The notes under the pieces were generated by a model that searched no databases, was not told where the DNA came from, and saw nothing but the letters and a program-made list of their open reading frames with translations. A program made the translations under genes and the position numbers. Below are positions 60,644 through 64,000 of a stretch of 64,000 nucleotides of DNA, piece by piece. The DNA lies in assembly GCA_963666765.1 (NCBI GenBank), contig OY762933.1:2790001-2854000 (forward strand), in the 5' to 3' direction. Every line of letters starts with the position of its first letter. Position 1 is the stretch's first letter. This DNA comes from Foliamicus sp963666765 (GTDB lineage: Bacteria > Pseudomonadota > Gammaproteobacteria > Steroidobacterales > Foliamicaceae).

Positions 60644-62008
60644 TTGACGAAAAGGATCATGCTGGTTGCGGGCCCCCTGGCGGCCCTGGCGGCGGGTCTC
60701 CTGATGCGGGAATCGGGACCGGCGGTGGCCTGGACGGTAGCGGTCACGACGCTGTGCGCGGCCTGGTGGATCACCGAGGCGGTGCCGATTCCGGTCACCT
60801 CCCTGATTCCCATAGCGCTGCTCCCCCTGGTAGGCGCCATCCCGCCCTCGCAGGCTGCGACCGCGGTGGGCGATCCGCTGATCCTGTTGCTGATGGGCGG
60901 ATTCATGCTGTCCACCGCAATGGAAAAGAGCGGAGCGCATCGCCGGATTGCGCTGGGGATGATCAATCTTTTCGGCGCCAGCGACGGCCGCCGGCTGGTG
61001 TTCGGCTTCATGGCCGCGGCCGCGGTGCTCAGCATGTGGATCTCCAACACGGCCACGACCCTGATGCTCTTGCCGATTGCGCTGGCGGTCATTCAGGGCT
61101 GCGGCGACAAGCGGCTGGCCCTGCCGCTGCTGCTGGGCATGTGCTATGCCGCCAGCATCGGAGGTACGGGCACGCCGGTCGGCACGCCGCCCAACCTGAT
61201 CTTCATGCGCGTTTACCAGGAAAGCACGGGCATCGAACTGGGATTCACGCAATGGATGAGCTGGGCCTTGCCGGTGGTTCTCGTCATGCTGCCGATTGCG
61301 GGTTTCTGGCTGACCCGGGGCCTCAAACTGCGCGCGCCCGTCCAGTTGCCGGCGGTCGGCAAGTGGCGCAGCGAGGAGGTGCGCACGCTGGTTGTGTTTG
61401 CGCTTACCGCATTGCTGTGGGTGACCCGGCGCGAACCCTTCGGCGGCTGGTCCGGACTTCTGGGGCTTGATCAGGCTAATGACGGCAGCGTAGCGCTGCT
61501 CGCGGTGGTAGCGATGTTTATCGTTCCGAACGGGGCCGGCGGGCGCCTGCTGGACTGGAAGACGGCCGTGAGCATTCCCTGGGGCGTTCTGCTGCTGTTT
61601 TCCGGAGGCATCTGCCTTGCCGGCGCTTTTGCCAGCACCGGCTTGAGCGCCAGCCTCGGCTCATCCCTGGCTTCGCAAGCGGACTGGGCGCCCTGGCTGC
61701 TGATATTGCTGATCTGCCTGGCGGTCACCTTCCTTACGGAGATCACCAGCAATACCGCCACCACCTCGCTGTTGATGCCGATACTCGCCGCTGCCGCCAT
61801 CGCCGCCGGAATGGAGCCGCGCCTGATTATGGTGCCCGCGGCGATCAGCGCCAGTTTCGCCTTCATGCTCCCCGTCGCCACCGGCCCCAACGCCGTGGTG
61901 TTCAGTTCGGGGCGCCTCACCGTCCCGCAGATGGCCCGCGAGGGCCTGGCGCTCAACTTCCTGGGCGCGCTCGTGATCTCAACGATGTGCTACTGGCTGC
62001 TGAGCTAG
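60644..62008 (+). CDS. SLC13/DASS-family sodium-coupled anion symporter
   Basis: These carriers import dicarboxylates, citrate or sulfate with sodium. The 454-residue product has about eleven helices and both family substrate motifs, SNTATTLMLLP near residue 125 and TSNTATTSLLMP near residue 365, plus WWITEAVPIPVTSLIPI at the start. TTG 60644 is used, seven bases after nuoN; ATG 60659 is an alternative. The substrate cannot be told; lack of TrkA-C domains fits the short dicarboxylate type. Its TAG stop is formed by a mobile element insertion. Confidence 0.88.
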   Translation: MTKRIMLVAGPLAALAAGLLMRESGPAVAWTVAVTTLCAAWWITEAVPIPVTSLIPIALLPLVGAIPPSQAATAVGDPLILLLMGGFMLSTAMEKSGAHRRIALGMINLFGASDGRRLVFGFMAAAAVLSMWISNTATTLMLLPIALAVIQGCGDKRLALPLLLGMCYAASIGGTGTPVGTPPNLIFMRVYQESTGIELGFTQWMSWALPVVLVMLPIAGFWLTRGLKLRAPVQLPAVGKWRSEEVRTLVVFALTALLWVTRREPFGGWSGLLGLDQANDGSVALLAVVAMFIVPNGAGGRLLDWKTAVSIPWGVLLLFSGGICLAGAFASTGLSASLGSSLASQADWAPWLLILLICLAVTFLTEITSNTATTSLLMPILAAAAIAAGMEPRLIMVPAAISASFAFMLPVATGPNAVVFSSGRLTVPQMAREGLALNFLGALVISTMCYWLLS

Positions 62009-62274
62009 GGCCTGTTCCCACTATGCGATGCCGCTCTGCCGGGGCTGTTTTCTTGCCCGGCAAGGCGCCGCAAGCGCCGTGTGGCCGGCCCACACAAGGG
62101 CGCGGCAACGCCGCCCGGCGGGAAAACAGCCCCGGCCCTTCGGGTTGAGTCTGTCACACCACCACTCGGCGTTGCGACTCGCTTATTTGGAATCACCAAA
62201 CTACGCTCCTCGCGCCTTGATTGGCGCCGGGACAGACTCAACAGAGCGGCATCGCATAGTGGGAACAGGCCCTA
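62006..62274. mobile_element. MITE-like palindromic element with 33-bp perfect inverted ends
   Basis: The first 33 bases (62006-62038, beginning TAGGGCCTGTTCCCA) and last 33 (62242-62274) are perfect inverted complements. Two nested hairpin domains fill the interior: 62039-62051 pairs with 62123-62135, and 62144-62155 with 62231-62242. The outermost TA on both sides fits duplication of a TA target, as made by IS630/Tc1-type transposases, leaving a 265-bp element with GGGCCTGTTC ends. It has no coding capacity for a transposase. Removing it restores a TAA stop for the DASS gene; with it the stop is TAG. Confidence 0.85.
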
Positions 62275-62303
62275 ACGGACTGACCGTCGTCGCGCCGGTT
62301 GCG

Positions 62304-62768
62304 TCAGCGGAAATCCTTGTCGACCGAGTTCTCGTACAGTTTTCGCATATACAGGATCGGCGCCAGCGGCGCTTCGACGTAGCGGCAGATGCGCCAACCC
62401 TCGGGAAGCCTGCGGAACAGGGCCACGGCGCGGTTGTCGGCGCCCACCGGCTTTGCGTAGCCCTCGGCTTCCGCGTCCCAGTGGAACTGGTAGGAGACCC
62501 AGGCCAGGTCTTCGCTGACCGGGACCGCCGCGACGTCCCAGATGCGCATCTTCAGGCGCGGGATCATCCGCATGGTCTTGTCCCAATACGCGCGGATCGC
62601 GTCCCAGTCGCGCAAGGGCTCCTCAACTTCCTCCGGCAGGTAGAAGGGGTCGGGATCGGAGGTGTCCCACAAGTCCGTCATTGCACTGAGGTCCATGCGG
62701 TTCCAGTTTTCCCGCAACTGCCCCAGTACGGCGGTGACGGCGTTCTGCAGATTCGGTTCGTTATTCAT
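62304..62768 (-). CDS. SnoaL-like / NTF2-fold protein
   Basis: The 154-residue product fits the NTF2-like SnoaL/DUF4440 pattern: a long N-terminal helix ending in WNRMDLSAMTDLW, DWDAIRAYWDK, a beta-sheet with AWVSYQFHWDAEAEG and RRLPEGWRICRYVEAPL. Such domains are small hydrolases, isomerases or ligand-binding proteins, and sequence alone does not tell which. ATG 62768 (MNNEPNL) is preferred over ATG 62813. It converges on the mobile element, and its 5' side faces a possible decayed element. Confidence 0.75.
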   Translation of the reverse strand: MNNEPNLQNAVTAVLGQLRENWNRMDLSAMTDLWDTSDPDPFYLPEEVEEPLRDWDAIRAYWDKTMRMIPRLKMRIWDVAAVPVSEDLAWVSYQFHWDAEAEGYAKPVGADNRAVALFRRLPEGWRICRYVEAPLAPILYMRKLYENSVDKDFR

Positions 62769-62825
62769 GGCCGGAATTATGCCAGTTGCGGTTCGGACGC
62801 CGGCCCGCCGCATCTATCCGGGCTA

Positions 62826-63005
62826 TACGGCCTGACGCCCGCGATTCGTGCCGCTTCGGCACTAAAATGGGCTGCCCGCAATAAGGCGCGCGTCAGAGGA
62901 TCGGAACTTGCCGGCGAGAATCGGAGCAGAGTTCACACAAGCACTCAAGGGATCCCCCGATGGAGCATGTGCGCGAATTGCTTCGCATAGTATGAACAGG
63001 CCATA
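62826..63005. repeat. Possible decayed relative of the 269-bp palindromic element
   Basis: The last 24 bases (62982-63005) match the right end of the 62006-62274 element at 20 of 24 positions (CGCATAGT, GAACAGGCC, terminal TA). A weaker left-end likeness starts TACGGCCTG at 62826 and includes TGCCGCT. The interior is not obviously shared. If real, the upstream region of the flavin reductase gene is derived from the same repeat family. Confidence 0.4.
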
Positions 63006-63025
63006 GGGCGCGGCGGGAGAGGCAA

Positions 63026-63967
63026 TTGGATACGAAAGGTTTTCGCGCGGCGCTGGGGCAGTTCGCAACGGGCGTCACGGTGGTGACGGCGAAGGCGGAA
63101 GACGGCGACCACATCGGCCTTACGGCCAACAGCTTCAATTCCGCCTCCCTGGACCCGCCCATGGTGCTCTGGAGCCTCAAGAACGATTCAACGAACTTCG
63201 ATGTATTCGCCGAGGCGAGCTACTTTGCGGTCAATGTGCTGGCGGTCGACCAGGTGGAAGTCTCGCAGCGTTTTTCCCGCTACGTCGAGGACCGTTTTGC
63301 GGGACTGGACTGCGCCGAGGGCATTGGGGGAGTGCCCGTAATCGCGGGCTGCGCCGCCACCTTCCAGTGCCGGAACGTGCATCGTTACAGCGGCGGCGAC
63401 CATGCAATCTTTGTGGGTGAGGTGCTGGATTTCGAGGTCAACAACCGGACCCCACTCGTGTTCCACCGCGGCGACTATACCGTCACGATGCCGCGCCCGG
63501 CCGATGGCCCGGAGGAAGCGGAAATTGCCGGCGGCTATGTCGATGACTTCCTGCTGCCACTGCTGGCGCGGGCCTACCGACTTTTCGGCCTGCCGTTCTA
63601 CGAGCACCTGAACGAACGGAAGATTCCCCGCGACGAATGGCGGCTGCTGGCCACCCTGAGCGATCAGAGCTGCACCCGCGAGGAACTGGCCTGGATCATC
63701 CGAATGCCGGAGGACATTCTCGACAGCACGCTCAGGGCCCTGTTTGACCAGGAGATGATCGCGGAGGACGAACCGCGGGTGAAAGGAGGCCTGCCCCGGC
63801 TGGTGTGCACCCCCCGGGGCAGCCGCCGGGTCGTCAAGCTGCTGGCCGTGGCCAAGGCTCGCGAGGCGGATGTGCTGGCGTACTTTCCCGAATTGGAGCG
63901 GAAGGAATTCAAGGACATGCTGCGCAGCATGATTGCGCGGCTGGGGGGCAGCAAGCGCCCTCGCTGA
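63026..63967 (+). CDS. Flavin reductase fused to a MarR-like winged-helix domain
   Basis: The 313-residue product has an N-terminal flavin reductase domain (about 1-165: ALGQFATGVTVVTA, GLTANSFNSASLDPPMVLWSL, HAIFVGEVLDF) and a C-terminal MarR-like helical domain (about 175-305: RAYRLFGLPFYEHL, DQSCTREELAWIIRM). This is the layout of the reductase (C1) component of two-component p-hydroxyphenylacetate 3-hydroxylase, where the MarR-like domain senses the aromatic substrate and controls FMN reduction. TTG 63026 has GAGAGG five bases upstream and begins the family motif. The oxygenase partner is not in the window, so the substrate is a guess. Confidence 0.85.
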   Translation: MDTKGFRAALGQFATGVTVVTAKAEDGDHIGLTANSFNSASLDPPMVLWSLKNDSTNFDVFAEASYFAVNVLAVDQVEVSQRFSRYVEDRFAGLDCAEGIGGVPVIAGCAATFQCRNVHRYSGGDHAIFVGEVLDFEVNNRTPLVFHRGDYTVTMPRPADGPEEAEIAGGYVDDFLLPLLARAYRLFGLPFYEHLNERKIPRDEWRLLATLSDQSCTREELAWIIRMPEDILDSTLRALFDQEMIAEDEPRVKGGLPRLVCTPRGSRRVVKLLAVAKAREADVLAYFPELERKEFKDMLRSMIARLGGSKRPR

Positions 63968-64000
63968 GCAGGCGCCGACGGTATGGGCCTGACGATTTTC

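Noticed and set aside
62006..62274. Integron attC site
   Set aside because: Inverted ends are perfect and TA-flanked and no core-site pattern or cassette genes are seen; a MITE fits better.

Overview
The window is a dense, high-GC stretch of a gammaproteobacterial chromosome. The evidence is gene order rather than any single gene: tsaE-amidase, a complete dcw cluster ending ftsQ-ftsA-ftsZ and lpxC, secA, the lptBAC-kdsCD block, ibaG-murA, sspA-sspB, diaA-yraN-lpoA facing rsmI, and tpiA-secG-tRNA-Leu-nuoA-N. Peptidoglycan is of the meso-diaminopimelate type (MurE carries a DNPR motif) and there is a lipid A/LPS pathway, so this is a diderm. Genus cannot be told from the sequence alone; an uncultured marine or symbiotic lineage is a guess.

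Layout. 1-3.0 kb: end of a DUF4143 ATPase, tsaE, and an AMIN-Amidase_3-LysM cell-wall amidase with its own promoter. 3.1-20.7 kb: mraZ-rsmH-ftsL-ftsI-murE-murF-mraY-murD-ftsW-murG-murC-murB-ddl-ftsQ-ftsA-ftsZ, all on +, headed by four 10-bp-spaced MraZ boxes and joined mostly by ATGA-type overlaps. 20.8-23.6 kb: a TonB-dependent receptor sits between ftsZ and lpxC, where no such gene is expected. 23.7-28.7 kb: lpxC, a DciA-like gene on -, a LytM-type protein, and secA. 28.7-33.2 kb (-): lptB, lptA, lptC, kdsC, kdsD and a YrbG-type exchanger. 33.2-35.8 kb (+): ibaG, murA, sspA, sspB. 35.8-38.6 kb (-): diaA, yraN, lpoA. 38.6-46.3 kb (+): rsmI, metK, ahcY, a UbiD-family decarboxylase, glmM, tpiA, secG, tRNA-Leu(GAG). 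46.5-60.6 kb (+): nuoA-N, with nuoN broken by an apparent one-base frameshift. 60.6-64 kb: an SLC13/DASS carrier, a 269-bp palindromic mobile element inserted in that carrier's stop codon, a SnoaL-like gene (-), and a flavin reductase fused to a MarR-like domain.

How it fits together. Most of the window builds the envelope: cytoplasmic peptidoglycan precursors (murA, glmM, murB-F, ddl, mraY, murG), their polymerisation at the septum (ftsW, ftsI, ftsL, ftsQ, ftsA, ftsZ, lpoA), hydrolysis (amidase, LytM protein), LPS synthesis and export (lpxC, kdsC, kdsD, lptABC) and protein export (secA, secG). metK and ahcY give the SAM cycle used by RsmH and RsmI; nuo supplies respiratory proton pumping.

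No intergenic stretch exceeds 300 bases. The longest, 62009-62303, is almost entirely the palindromic element; 46289-46503 and 62814-63025 hold a large inverted repeat and a possible decayed element. No CRISPR array, rRNA, prophage, integrase or transposase gene was seen. The most unusual items are the receptor inside the dcw cluster with two repeat-like Ala/Gly/Gln loops, the TA-flanked palindromic element that rewrote a stop codon, the nuoN frameshift, and a recurring GCACACTAGC motif at gene starts.
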